64,000 nucleotides of DNA from Bacteroidales bacterium UBA6397 (GCA_002439875.1 DJQB01000036.1:62001-126000); one strand, 5' to 3'; shown: positions 17,202-26,229, counted from the first letter of the stretch. The notes: generated from the sequence alone by a model not told the origin. Translations and numbers: made by a program.

Positions 17202-18368
17202 ATGGATAATAAGACAAATTCATTAGAAGTCCCTCAAAAGGGAAATATTCTTATAATCAACACAGGGTCCACAACCACAAAGCTGGGCTACTTTTCCGAT
17301 GGTGTCCGGGTCTTTGACACCAAGCTTGAGCACACAGCCGAGGATGTCGCCAAGTACCCGTCCGTGATGGATCAGGCGGACATGCGTCATCAGGCGATCA
17401 AGGATTTCATGGCATCCAAGGGCATTCCGCTTGAGGATGTGGACATAGTGATGGCCCGCGGTGGTCTCATCGTTCCAGTCATAACTGGGGTATATAATGT
17501 CAACCAGGATATGCGTGATGTCCTGAGGAGTTGCCGTGATGGGAACCATGCCTGCAATCTGAGCGCTATTCTGGCCGATGATGTCGCCAAGGAGATCAAC
17601 GAGATCAGAGAGGAGAAACACCTTACTCCACGGTTCGGAAAATGTGTGGCATACATCGCAGACCCTCCTATGGCGGATGAAATGCTTCCGGAGTGCCGGA
17701 TGGGAGGCATTCCTGAGTTTACCAGAAAGACTCTGTTCCATGCCCTTAATTCAAGGGCCATCGTCAGAAGGTATCTTCGTGAGCATGGGCACAAGACTAA
17801 TGATGTCACTGTGATCGTGGCTCACATGGGTGGAGGCGCGACGATTTCCCTGCACCGCAACGGTAAGGTCATCGACACCAACCACGGCCTTGGCGGGGAC
17901 GGTCCTATCACTCCGGAGAGAGCGGGCTGCTGTCCTCCGTTCGAGCTTATCGACATGTGTTTCAGCGGGAAGTACACCAAAGAGGAGATTCAGAAGAAAC
18001 TGATCGGACGTGGCGGCGCGGTCGCTTATTTCGGCACCAACAGCATGTTGGATGTCGAGAACATGGCCAAAGACGGCAACGAACTTGCGCGGACCTTCCT
18101 CAAGGCATACGTTTTGAACATCTGTAAGTACATAGCAGCGATGGCCGCCACTGCGGATGGCAAGGTCGATGCTATTCTCCTGACAGGAGGTATAGCTCAC
18201 AGCAAGATGCTGATGGACGCCATCAAGGCCAAAATCGGATTCATCGCTCCGGTTGAGGTGTTCCCGGGAGAGGACGAAATCAATAGTTTGGCTGAGAATG
18301 GCTACATGATCCTCTCCGGCCAGACAAAGATCCACACTTATAATAAGGACAGAATAATTGAAGATTAA
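17202..18368 (+). CDS. buk: Butyrate kinase-type acyl kinase
   Basis: A 388-residue member of the acetokinase/butyrate kinase family. The N-terminal phosphate-binding motif NTGSTTTKLGYF (about 19-30), the ARGGL loop (about 86), AHMGGGATISLH (about 207-218) and the final LTGGIAHSKML (about 325) are all present. It converts an acyl phosphate plus ADP to a fatty acid plus ATP. With IlvE and a branched-chain-type 2-oxoacid:ferredoxin oxidoreductase in the same operon, its substrate is more likely isobutyryl- or another branched-chain acyl phosphate than butyryl phosphate. The usual partner phosphotransacylase (ptb) is not in the window. First gene of the operon. Confidence 0.92.
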   Translation: MDNKTNSLEVPQKGNILIINTGSTTTKLGYFSDGVRVFDTKLEHTAEDVAKYPSVMDQADMRHQAIKDFMASKGIPLEDVDIVMARGGLIVPVITGVYNVNQDMRDVLRSCRDGNHACNLSAILADDVAKEINEIREEKHLTPRFGKCVAYIADPPMADEMLPECRMGGIPEFTRKTLFHALNSRAIVRRYLREHGHKTNDVTVIVAHMGGGATISLHRNGKVIDTNHGLGGDGPITPERAGCCPPFELIDMCFSGKYTKEEIQKKLIGRGGAVAYFGTNSMLDVENMAKDGNELARTFLKAYVLNICKYIAAMAATADGKVDAILLTGGIAHSKMLMDAIKAKIGFIAPVEVFPGEDEINSLAENGYMILSGQTKIHTYNKDRIIED

Positions 18369-18376
18369 ATAATATA

Positions 18377-19423
18377 ATGATGAAGAATATAGATTGGAGC
18401 AAGCTGTCTTTCAGCTACACTCAGACAAGAGCTTTGATTTACAGCCGCTGCATAGACGGGAAATGGGAAACACCTACCGTCACCGAAGATTTCAATATCT
18501 GCCTCAGCAGCTTCGCTGGAATATTCCATTACGCTCCTTCCTGCTTCGAGGGAATGAAGGCGTTCCGAGGCGTTGACGGCAAGATCCGGCTTTTCCGTCC
18601 AGACAAGAATGCCAAGAGAATGGCTGATAGCGCAACTTATCTTGATATGCCGTACCCTTCGGAGGAGATGTTCATTGATATGTGCGTCCAATGCGTGAAG
18701 GAGAACCTTGAATATCTTCCTCCGTATGAGGCGAGCGGAGCTTCCCTTTACCTCCGACCGGTGCTGTTCGGCATCAACCCGCAGCTCGGCATTCATTCCG
18801 CGCGTGACGTGATGTTCGCAGTGATGAGTTCGCCTGTGGGGACATATTCAGGAGCTAAGAGCCTTAGCCCAGGCAACGCTGTCATTTCTAGAAACTATGA
18901 CCGCGCATCAACATTTGGTTCAGGTTGCTATAAGCTCGGTGCCAATTACGCCCAGTCGCTTCACGCCTACAACATCGCGCACAACACTGGTTATCGTGAG
19001 CTTCTGTTCCTTGATTCCGCCACGAAGACGACAATCGAGGAGTTCGGATCCTCCAACTTCTTCGCGATTAAGGGCAACACCTACATCACACCTCGTTCCG
19101 GAAGCGTCCTTCCGTCAATCACCAACAATAGTCTCCGCAAGGTTGCCGCTGACATGGGAATGAATGTTGAGGTACGTCCGATTAAAGTAGAGGAACTTGC
19201 CGATTTCGATGAGGTTAACTCTTGTGGGACAGCTGTTGTCATCACTCCGATCTGCTCGATTGACGACAAACCTCAGCTTGAGTGTGAGGAAGCTTCCCGC
19301 CACTACACATTCGGCTCTCCGGACAAGTGCGGGACTGTCAGCGAGAAACTCTACAACCGCATCATCGGCATCCAGAAGGGACTTGAGGAGGACACTCACA
19401 ACTGGTGTCTGTTTGTTGACTAA
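18377..19423 (+). CDS. ilvE: Branched-chain amino acid aminotransferase (class IV PLP)
   Basis: A 348-residue fold-type IV transaminase. The PLP lysine is in CYKLGANYAQSLHAYN (about residue 190), a signature of the eukaryote-like BCAT branch; FEGMKAFRG near 55 and the TTIEEFGSSNFFA phosphate-binding strand near 218 also match. It interconverts Leu/Ile/Val and their 2-oxoacids. Lying 8 bases after buk and upstream of a 2-oxoacid:ferredoxin oxidoreductase, it probably feeds amino-acid degradation (Val to 2-oxoisovalerate). A biosynthetic role in the reverse direction remains possible. Confidence 0.93.
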   Translation: MMKNIDWSKLSFSYTQTRALIYSRCIDGKWETPTVTEDFNICLSSFAGIFHYAPSCFEGMKAFRGVDGKIRLFRPDKNAKRMADSATYLDMPYPSEEMFIDMCVQCVKENLEYLPPYEASGASLYLRPVLFGINPQLGIHSARDVMFAVMSSPVGTYSGAKSLSPGNAVISRNYDRASTFGSGCYKLGANYAQSLHAYNIAHNTGYRELLFLDSATKTTIEEFGSSNFFAIKGNTYITPRSGSVLPSITNNSLRKVAADMGMNVEVRPIKVEELADFDEVNSCGTAVVITPICSIDDKPQLECEEASRHYTFGSPDKCGTVSEKLYNRIIGIQKGLEEDTHNWCLFVD

Positions 19424-19584
19424 GAAGCTGTTTTAATTTATTTGAAATGTTTTTGAGGTGAAAAAATCTTCATTTTCTTCCCGCTTCTTCAGTCAGATAG
19501 CACCGCTATCCTCCTTGGAAGAAGCGGTCGAAACTGAAGTTTTTCACTCTCAAACCTTCAAACAAACAAATCAAAACAGCTTCT
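19423..19584. repeat. 162-bp inverted-repeat element in the fermentation operon
   Basis: The outer arms begin AGAAGCTGTTTT (19423-19434) and end in its complement AAAACAGCTTCT at 19584. The two halves stay largely complementary along about 80 bp each, down to an inner stem CCGCTTCTTC/GAAGAAGCGG and a small ATAG/CTAT hairpin at the centre. It fills the whole gap between ilvE and the TPR gene. It looks like a small palindromic insertion (MITE-like) or a large mRNA stem-loop that may reduce or stabilise downstream expression. Confidence 0.7.
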
Positions 19585-19589
19585 AGGCG

Positions 19590-19865
19590 ATGCTTGAACT
19601 TTCAGCGATAGAAAAGATTCTTGTGGAAGGCGGGACTGATGAAGCGATCCGTCTGCTTGATGAATATATCACCTCCACTTCGGAACCTTCTGACCGTGCC
19701 TACTATCTTCTAGGTAATGCCCACAGAAAGAAAGGGGATTGGCAGAAGGCCATCAACAACTATCTGGAGGCTATGGCGATCAATCCTGAAAGCCCGGCAG
19801 CGAACGCTTACGCGATAGCGAACGAGATCCTCGATTTCTACAACAAGGATATGTACAATCAATAA
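19590..19865 (+). CDS. Small tetratricopeptide-repeat protein
   Basis: A 91-residue soluble protein with one clear TPR unit (AYYLLGNAHRKKGDWQKAINNYLEAM, cited in part, about residues 38-63) flanked by helices that could form another half repeat. Such small TPR proteins act as protein-binding adaptors. It sits directly after the palindromic element and 13 bases before the ferredoxin subunit of the 2-oxoacid oxidoreductase; I infer an assembly or regulatory role for that enzyme, with no direct evidence. Confidence 0.8.
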   Translation: MLELSAIEKILVEGGTDEAIRLLDEYITSTSEPSDRAYYLLGNAHRKKGDWQKAINNYLEAMAINPESPAANAYAIANEILDFYNKDMYNQ

Positions 19866-19878
19866 ACATTAAGGTATT

Positions 19879-20109
19879 ATGGCTAAAATGAAAGGGGCGA
19901 CCGTCGTCGACACCGAGAGATGTAAAGGCTGCAATCTCTGTGTCGTTGCCTGTCCGCTCGATGTCCTTGCTCTTACGACCAAGGAAGTGAACCGTAAAGG
20001 CTACAATTTTGCCCATGAGGTTCTTGCTGACACCTGCACGGGCTGCGCGTCCTGCGCCACAGTCTGCCCGGATGGGTGCATAACCGTTTACCGTCTTAAA
20101 ACAGTCTAA
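19879..20109 (+). CDS. 2-oxoacid:ferredoxin oxidoreductase, ferredoxin-like delta subunit
   Basis: A 76-residue protein with two [4Fe-4S] motifs, CKGCNLCVVACP (about 15-26) and CTGCASCATVCP (about 54-65). It passes electrons from the thiamine-bound intermediate to external ferredoxin in a four-subunit KorABCD/VorABCD-type enzyme. The four subunits follow in the order delta, alpha, beta, gamma with 3-12 base gaps. Confidence 0.92.
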   Translation: MAKMKGATVVDTERCKGCNLCVVACPLDVLALTTKEVNRKGYNFAHEVLADTCTGCASCATVCPDGCITVYRLKTV

Positions 20110-20112
20110 GCT

Positions 20113-21192
20113 ATGGCAGATCAGGAAATCACATTGATGAAAGGCAATGAGGCCATTGCCCATGCGGCGATCCGCTGCGGTTGTGACGGCTATTTCGGCT
20201 ATCCAATCACCCCTCAGTCAGAAGTTCTTGAGACCCTGGCCGTCGAGAAGCCTTGGGAGACCACCGGAATGGTTGTCCTTCAGGCTGAGAGCGAGGTCTC
20301 GTCGATCAACATGGTCTATGGCGGGGCCTGCACCGGCAAGAGGGTGATGACTTCTTCTTCCAGCCCTGGCGTCAGCCTGATGCAGGAGGGCTTGTCCTAC
20401 ATGGCAGGGGCAGAGCTTCCGGCCTTGATAGTGGACGTGATGCGCGGGGGGCCTGGCCTTGGGACCATCCAGCCAAGCCAGGCGGACTATTTCCAGGCAT
20501 GCAAAGGCGGAGGGCACGGTGACTATCACCTGATTGTCCTTGCACCTGCATCCGTTCAGGAAATGGCAGACTTCGTGGATCTTTCCTTCGAGCTTGCGTT
20601 CCGTTACCGCAATCCTGCGATGATCCTTGCCGACGGCGCCATCGGTCAGATGATGGAGAAGGTTGTGCTTCCTCCGTTCAAGCCGCGCCGCACCGAGGAG
20701 GAGATCATAAAGGAATGCCCGTGGGCAACCACAGGACGTGTCGGTGGAAGAAAGCCGAACATCATCACTTCCCTTGAGCTCCGCTCCGAGGAGATGGAGG
20801 TCATCAATCTCCGCATCCAGAAGAAATACAAGGTGATTGAGGAAAAGGAAGTCCGTTTCGAGGAATATCTTCTTGATGATGCTGAATATGCCATCGTGGC
20901 GTTCGGCTCAGCGGCCCGCATCGCCAAGAAGAGCATCGAGATCGCCCGCTCACAGGGCGTCAAGGTCGGACTTCTCCGTCCTATCACCCTTTGGCCTTTC
21001 CCTACGAAAGAAGTCCGGAAACTTGCGGAAAAGGTTAAAGGAATCCTTTCGTTGGAGATCAACGCCGGACAAATGGTCGAGGACATCCGCCTCGCTGTGG
21101 AAGGCCGTGTTCCAGTACAGCATTTCGGCCGTCTCGGCGGCATCATTCCTGATCCGGACGAGGTTGTCGATGCGCTTAAACGTCTTTTCTAA
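20113..21192 (+). CDS. 2-oxoacid:ferredoxin oxidoreductase, alpha subunit
   Basis: A 359-residue alpha subunit of the KorA/VorB type. The N-terminal pyrimidine-binding domain has GNEAIAHAAIRCGCDGYFGYPITPQS (cited in part, about 12-37); the PITPQSE motif is diagnostic, and TSSSSPGVSLMQEGLSYMAGAELP follows. The transketolase C-terminal-like domain is at about 240-350. Substrate (2-oxoisovalerate or 2-oxoglutarate type) cannot be fixed by eye; the neighbouring ilvE and buk favour branched-chain 2-oxoacids. Confidence 0.92.
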   Translation: MADQEITLMKGNEAIAHAAIRCGCDGYFGYPITPQSEVLETLAVEKPWETTGMVVLQAESEVSSINMVYGGACTGKRVMTSSSSPGVSLMQEGLSYMAGAELPALIVDVMRGGPGLGTIQPSQADYFQACKGGGHGDYHLIVLAPASVQEMADFVDLSFELAFRYRNPAMILADGAIGQMMEKVVLPPFKPRRTEEEIIKECPWATTGRVGGRKPNIITSLELRSEEMEVINLRIQKKYKVIEEKEVRFEEYLLDDAEYAIVAFGSAARIAKKSIEIARSQGVKVGLLRPITLWPFPTKEVRKLAEKVKGILSLEINAGQMVEDIRLAVEGRVPVQHFGRLGGIIPDPDEVVDALKRLF

Positions 21193-21203
21193 ATCTGAAG
21201 ACC

Positions 21204-21977
21204 ATGACAAGAGAAGAAATAATTGAGAAAGGCCAGGTTGTCTACAAGAAACCGACCTTGCTGAACGACACTCCGATGCATTACTGCCCTGGTTGCAGCC
21301 ACGGAGTTGTGCACAAGATAGTCGCTGAGGTTATCGAGGAGATGGGGATGACTGAGAAGACGATCGCCATCTCACCGGTGGGCTGTGCCGTGTTCGCCTA
21401 CAAGTACATTGACGTCGATTGGGAAGAGGCTGCCCACGGAAGGGCCCCGGCGCTTGCCAGCGCCACAAAGCGTCTATGGCCTGACCGGCTGGTGTTCACC
21501 TATCAGGGTGACGGAGACCTCGCCTGCATCGGTACCGCGGAGACGATCCATGCTCTGAACAGAGGCGAGAACATCGCGATCATATTCATAAACAACGCCA
21601 TCTATGGCATGACCGGTGGCCAGATGGCCCCGACGACCCTTCTGGGGATGAAGACAGCTACCTGTCCTTACGGCCGGGAAGTTTCGCTGCACGGTTATCC
21701 GCTGAAGATCACCGAGATCGCAGCCACTCTTGATGGCACTTGCTATGTGAGCCGTCAGGCGGTCCACACTGTGGCGGCTATCAACAGGACCAAAAAGGCC
21801 ATAAGAAAGGCGTTTGAATATTCTATGCAGGGCAGGGGATCGAGTCTCGTTGAGGTTGTCTCGACCTGCAACTCCGGTTGGAAGATGAGTCCGGAGAAGG
21901 CCAACAAGTGGATGGAGGAGAATATGTTCGCGTTCTACCATCTTGGCGACCTCAAGGACAAAGGCGTTGAACTTTAA
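21204..21977 (+). CDS. 2-oxoacid:ferredoxin oxidoreductase, thiamine-diphosphate beta subunit
   Basis: A 257-residue beta subunit. HYCPGCSHG (about 27-35) supplies a cysteine region typical of KorB/VorA, and the thiamine-diphosphate/Mg motif runs from GDGD in YQGDGDLACIGTAETIH to NNAIYGMTGGQ (about 105-140). It catalyses oxidative decarboxylation of the 2-oxoacid to acyl-CoA. Translation starts 11 bases after the alpha subunit. Confidence 0.93.
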   Translation: MTREEIIEKGQVVYKKPTLLNDTPMHYCPGCSHGVVHKIVAEVIEEMGMTEKTIAISPVGCAVFAYKYIDVDWEEAAHGRAPALASATKRLWPDRLVFTYQGDGDLACIGTAETIHALNRGENIAIIFINNAIYGMTGGQMAPTTLLGMKTATCPYGREVSLHGYPLKITEIAATLDGTCYVSRQAVHTVAAINRTKKAIRKAFEYSMQGRGSSLVEVVSTCNSGWKMSPEKANKWMEENMFAFYHLGDLKDKGVEL

Positions 21978-21989
21978 ATCGACAAGGCT

Positions 21990-22532
21990 ATGACAGATGA
22001 GATAATTATTGCGGGATTCGGAGGACAGGGTGTCCTTTCGATGGGTAAGATTCTGGCTTATGCCGGCCTGATGGAAGGCAAGGAAGTGACCTGGATGCCG
22101 GCATACGGTCCGGAGCAGCGCGGTGGCACGGCCAACGTGACTGTGATAGTGAGCGATGATCCGATTTCTTCCCCGATCCTTTCCAGCTTCGACATCGCGA
22201 TTGTCCTGAACCAGCCTTCGCTGGAGAAGTTTGAGTCTAAGGTGAAGCCGGGTGGAATCATAATCTATGATGGCTACGGAATAAACGAGCCTCCGACAAG
22301 GAAGGACATCAAGGTCTATCGCATAGACGCGATGGACGCCGCGGCTGAGATGAACCTCATCAAGACGTTCAACATGATCGTGCTTGGAGGCCTTTTGAAG
22401 GTCCGTCCTATAGTCAAGATCGAAAGCGTGCTTGCGGCCTTGAGAAAAACCCTCCCGGAACGCCACCACAATCTCATTCCTAAGAACGAGGAGGCCATCC
22501 GAAAGGGTATGGAAATCATCAAGGAAGTTTAG
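21990..22532 (+). CDS. 2-oxoacid:ferredoxin oxidoreductase, gamma subunit
   Basis: A 180-residue gamma subunit (KorC/VorC, pyruvate ferredoxin oxidoreductase catalytic-domain family). The N-terminus IIIAGFGGQGVLSMGKILAYAG (cited in part) and MPAYGPEQRGGTANVTV near 36 are family signatures. It completes the enzyme. Its stop overlaps convergently by 4 bases with the end of the DUF4249 gene on the other strand. Confidence 0.92.
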   Translation: MTDEIIIAGFGGQGVLSMGKILAYAGLMEGKEVTWMPAYGPEQRGGTANVTVIVSDDPISSPILSSFDIAIVLNQPSLEKFESKVKPGGIIIYDGYGINEPPTRKDIKVYRIDAMDAAAEMNLIKTFNMIVLGGLLKVRPIVKIESVLAALRKTLPERHHNLIPKNEEAIRKGMEIIKEV

Positions 22533-23656
22533 TCATCAGTGTAGATCCACGAACTTACATCGTATGTTCTTTTGAACTTGATTGAGGCTACGCTTTCCGT
22601 GCTTATGCTGACGAGCCCGACTCCACCCTCGACATTGTCCGGGAAGGAGACGGGCTCTGTCAGTGTTGTGTCTCCGTCCAGGTAGTCGTAGATGCTGAGC
22701 GCCTTCAGATAGTAGTATTCATCATTTGTGATTCCAAGGATTGTCACGCTAAAGGTGGTCTCGGATTCCATTCGGTTATAATTCAGAACTCCGTGCAGCC
22801 CGTAGAGGATTTCATTGGCGTTCACGTTGAACCCGATATTAAATGTCCCATCGGAGAATTGTCTGTCCGAAAACACTCTGAATGTGTTCTCGGAAGCACC
22901 TTCCAAGTCGAGATCCTCGGCAGGGGCTCCATCGTTCAGAATCGGGTCGTTGCCTTTGTCGAGGCGGATGAAACTGTAGTTCCTGGTCTCTTCCCAAGTC
23001 TTGGCCTCTTCATGTTCATTCGCGTACCTGATCTTTTTGTCGATAACTGAACGTCCGGACAGGATTCGGTAGAAGTTGTCCTCTCCTATGATGTCCTTGC
23101 CTTTGACACGGATTCTGTAAACGTGATCTCCATATTGATTCTTTTGACTCAGAGTGTCGGTTATGCTGAATTCTGGTGCCTTTGGAACGACCACTTCAGA
23201 GTAAGCCTTGAAGGACTCTCCATCGGCTTCAGCCTCGGCCTCTATTCTGACGACATCCCCAGGCTTGAAATCGGCCTTGAACGAGTATCTGGTCTGATTG
23301 TTTTTGCTGGCGGCGTTAGGACCTGCAGTATACATTTCATCATTATAGATGTTTGGATAATAAAGTCCGTAGAGATGAAGATCCTCCTTGATGAACAGGT
23401 CATCATCACGGTTGTCCAATTTGCCGTCTGCCACAAAAGTCCCGTTGACATAGCACTTGACCGAACCGGAATTGATCTTCTCGACGCGGTCAGTCTTGCT
23501 TACCGCCAGATAGACAAGGTGCAAGGTGTCGCCGACCGTCATCTGTGAATTTACTATCAACTGTGGCTTGAGGTCTGTCAGATTGAAATCAATGTCCTTT
23601 GTGCAGGCTCCGAGCAAGGCGGGGACGGCTGCTATGAGTATTAGTCTTCTTCCCAT
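22529..23656 (-). CDS. DUF4249 family outer-membrane lipoprotein
   Basis: A 375-residue lipoprotein with a lipobox (ALLGAC, cysteine about 18) followed by a beta-rich protein. The early segment PQLIVNSQMTVGDTLHLVYL and the plan of the protein match DUF4249, a family usually encoded beside a TonB receptor. It lies 4 bases after the TonB receptor gene upstream on the same strand, so it probably acts as the substrate-binding or lid partner of that receptor at the cell surface. The substrate is unknown. Confidence 0.78.
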   Translation of the reverse strand: MGRRLILIAAVPALLGACTKDIDFNLTDLKPQLIVNSQMTVGDTLHLVYLAVSKTDRVEKINSGSVKCYVNGTFVADGKLDNRDDDLFIKEDLHLYGLYYPNIYNDEMYTAGPNAASKNNQTRYSFKADFKPGDVVRIEAEAEADGESFKAYSEVVVPKAPEFSITDTLSQKNQYGDHVYRIRVKGKDIIGEDNFYRILSGRSVIDKKIRYANEHEEAKTWEETRNYSFIRLDKGNDPILNDGAPAEDLDLEGASENTFRVFSDRQFSDGTFNIGFNVNANEILYGLHGVLNYNRMESETTFSVTILGITNDEYYYLKALSIYDYLDGDTTLTEPVSFPDNVEGGVGLVSISTESVASIKFKRTYDVSSWIYTDD

Positions 23657-23660
23657 CTCT

Positions 23661-26075
23661 TTAGAAATTATAAGTGTAGCTGAATGACGGTATTATGGGC
23701 AGGATTGTAACAGATTTGAGTTTCGCTTTCCTTGTGTAGAGACTCGATTCAGAATTGCCTTTCGTGTTTGCCTGATAAAAGACAAAATTTGGATTCAGCC
23801 TATTGTAGGCGTTGTAGACGCCGAAATTCCAGACGCTTTCACCGCGTCTCTTTTTCTTGTGATAATTGACACCGATGTTCAGCCTGTGACTTGGCGGCAA
23901 CCTGTAGTTGTTTCTGTGCGGGGCATAGTCGATTTGGGTGAATGTCCCGTCAGGAAGCATCACAATGTTCTCCCTTTCCGGTATGGTCGTGGTACCTCCG
24001 GTCGCGAATGTCCATACCGCGCTGAGGTCCCATTTCTTACCGAGTCTCTGGTTGACCACGAGTGAGATGTTGTGCCTTCTGTCATAGCGGTAAGGATATC
24101 GTTCACCATTGTTGATCAGACCGTTGGAGAAGATCCTGTCGCTCTTGGCCAGAGTGTAGCCCAACCATCCGGTCGTCTTGCCCATGGTCTTTTGGATGAA
24201 GAGCTCGATTCCATAGGCCCGACCGTCTCCCATCACGACATTGTCCTCCCATGACTGCGAGCTTGCCATAAAGGAGACGCCGTCTTTATATTCAAGGACA
24301 TTGTGGATGTCCTTCCAATAGCCTTCGACGGAAAACTCCCAACCCGGAAGGCCGTTGTAATAGAGGCCCAATGAATATTGGTCCGCGGTCACCGGCTTGA
24401 TGTTCTTGGTGATCGGCACCCAGAGGTCGATCGGCAGGGTGATCTTCGATGAGGACAGCAGATGGACGTACTGCGCCATCCTTGAATATGCCGCCTTTGC
24501 GCTGATTCCCTTTCCGAAATCGAACTTGGCTGACATCCTTGGTTCCGGAGACCAGTAGGTCCTGCCACCTGTACGGAACATCGCGATGTGGATTCCGGGG
24601 TTGAGAGTCAGCCGTTCGCCAATGGTAAGATCATCCTCGATGTAGGCTGACAACTCATGACCGACACGGTTTTTCTCCTTGTTGTTTGAATATGTCGTGT
24701 CTGTCAGCACCTGGCCGTAGTGGTTCTCCTTCTCGACGGTAGTGTAGGTCTCAGGGATGTAGATGTGATTGACATATTCACCACCGAATTTGAGGATGTG
24801 CTTCGGAGACGGGGTGTAGTCGAAGTCGATTTTTGCCGTAAGATCCTTGATTCCGGAGCCGTAGTCGAACTTGTAGAGGTTTTTCGTGTTCTCGTTTTTC
24901 TCCGTCGAGTTGTAGCCCATCCTCATCCGGTAGTCAGTGAACGCCACGGTGGTGTTGGAGAACAGCCTTCCGTTGAAGACGTGGTTCCACCTTGCCGAGG
25001 TGAGCAGGTTGCCCCACCTGATGTAGGTCTTGTCATCGTACTCGGTTTTGCTCTCGGCTCCGTCTATGATGACATCGCCCTCATCGTCCCTGAAGTAGAA
25101 AATGTCACGTCCGTAATAGGCGTTGAGGAACAGCCTGTCCTTGTCGCTGAATTTATGGGTCACCTTGCCGTTGAAATCGAAGAAATAGTAGTTGGCAGGA
25201 ACGTTTGTGGCTCTGAAAAGACCATCGAACAGGAAAGTGTGCATCCCTCTTGCGCTGATTGAATATGCAGTCTTACCTTTGATGATAGGCCCCTCAAGAT
25301 GGAACTTGTCACTGAGGATCCCGATACCTATTGTGCCGTGGGTCTCCTGAAGGTTTCCGTCATTGGTGCGTACATCGATGATGCTGGAGGTCCTGCCTCC
25401 GTAACGGGCAGGAAACGAGCCTTTGTAAAGCGTCACTTTCTTCACGGCCTCCGGCTGAAAGATTGAGAAGAGGCCCAACATGTGCTCAGCGTTGTAGAGT
25501 GAGATGCCGTCCAGAAGGAGCAGGTTCTCGTCCGGCCCGCCTCCACGCACGTATATTCCCGAAAAGCCTTCGGCTCCGCTCTGCACGCCAGGCATCAGCT
25601 GGATTGTCTTAAGGACATCGGTCTCACCGAAGAGGCTGGGGGTGTTCTTTATAATATTCATAGGAATCTCGATGGCGCTCATCTTCGTGGCCATTATTCC
25701 GGATTCCCTTTGCGCCGAGACGACAGCCTCCTTGATTTCAGTGTTGGCTTTCAAGGCGACATTGATAGTGGTGTCACGGATAAGGTCGAGGGTGACCGTC
25801 GCGTCATCGTACCCTACGTATGAATATCTAAGCGTCACCTGCCTGCCCCGCGGAAGGGTCAATGTGTAGAATCCATAGTTGTTCGTGGCGGCACCGGCCC
25901 CTTCGCTGAGCACTCCGGCTCCGATCAGGGTCTCACCTGAGGCCTTGTCCGTGATGTGACCGCTCACGGTGACTCTCGTCTGTTGGGTCTGGGCATGAAG
26001 GCTTCCTGTGATCGTTGATGCCAACAAAAGAGAAATCATGGCTGTGATCAATCGGTTAAGATATCTCATGTTCAT
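23661..26075 (-). CDS. TonB-dependent outer-membrane receptor
   Basis: An 804-residue receptor. Signal peptide ending SLHAQ; a carboxypeptidase-D-like regulatory domain (GHITDKASGETLIGAGVL and on, about 35-115); a plug domain with VRGGGPDENLLLLDGISLYN (about 180-200); and a 22-strand barrel ending FSYTYNF with a terminal aromatic residue. It lacks a SusD neighbour and is paired with a DUF4249 lipoprotein, so it is probably not a classical polysaccharide SusC. It imports an unknown ligand using TonB energy. Confidence 0.9.
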   Translation of the reverse strand: MNMRYLNRLITAMISLLLASTITGSLHAQTQQTRVTVSGHITDKASGETLIGAGVLSEGAGAATNNYGFYTLTLPRGRQVTLRYSYVGYDDATVTLDLIRDTTINVALKANTEIKEAVVSAQRESGIMATKMSAIEIPMNIIKNTPSLFGETDVLKTIQLMPGVQSGAEGFSGIYVRGGGPDENLLLLDGISLYNAEHMLGLFSIFQPEAVKKVTLYKGSFPARYGGRTSSIIDVRTNDGNLQETHGTIGIGILSDKFHLEGPIIKGKTAYSISARGMHTFLFDGLFRATNVPANYYFFDFNGKVTHKFSDKDRLFLNAYYGRDIFYFRDDEGDVIIDGAESKTEYDDKTYIRWGNLLTSARWNHVFNGRLFSNTTVAFTDYRMRMGYNSTEKNENTKNLYKFDYGSGIKDLTAKIDFDYTPSPKHILKFGGEYVNHIYIPETYTTVEKENHYGQVLTDTTYSNNKEKNRVGHELSAYIEDDLTIGERLTLNPGIHIAMFRTGGRTYWSPEPRMSAKFDFGKGISAKAAYSRMAQYVHLLSSSKITLPIDLWVPITKNIKPVTADQYSLGLYYNGLPGWEFSVEGYWKDIHNVLEYKDGVSFMASSQSWEDNVVMGDGRAYGIELFIQKTMGKTTGWLGYTLAKSDRIFSNGLINNGERYPYRYDRRHNISLVVNQRLGKKWDLSAVWTFATGGTTTIPERENIVMLPDGTFTQIDYAPHRNNYRLPPSHRLNIGVNYHKKKRRGESVWNFGVYNAYNRLNPNFVFYQANTKGNSESSLYTRKAKLKSVTILPIIPSFSYTYNF

Positions 26076-26229
26076 AAAAAGTTTAGTTATTTCAATCTTA
26101 CCGTCATTACAAAATTCCCAAAAGTCAAATTATTGCAATCTGCCGGCCAATTTATTTCGGAATGCAAAATTGGCCAATTTTTTTCGATTAACTTCTTGTT
26201 TCGCAGGGGTTTTTCTTAAATTTGCATTT

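Noticed and set aside
19423..19584. Rho-independent terminator ending the buk-ilvE unit
   Set aside because: The stem is far too long and lacks a terminal T-run on the plus strand; the next genes complete the same pathway, so a plain terminator is unlikely, though attenuation is possible.
22529..26075. Polysaccharide utilisation locus (SusC/SusD)
   Set aside because: The receptor partner is DUF4249-like and not SusD; no glycosidase is on the same strand next to it, and GH3, GH78 and GH97 are separate units.
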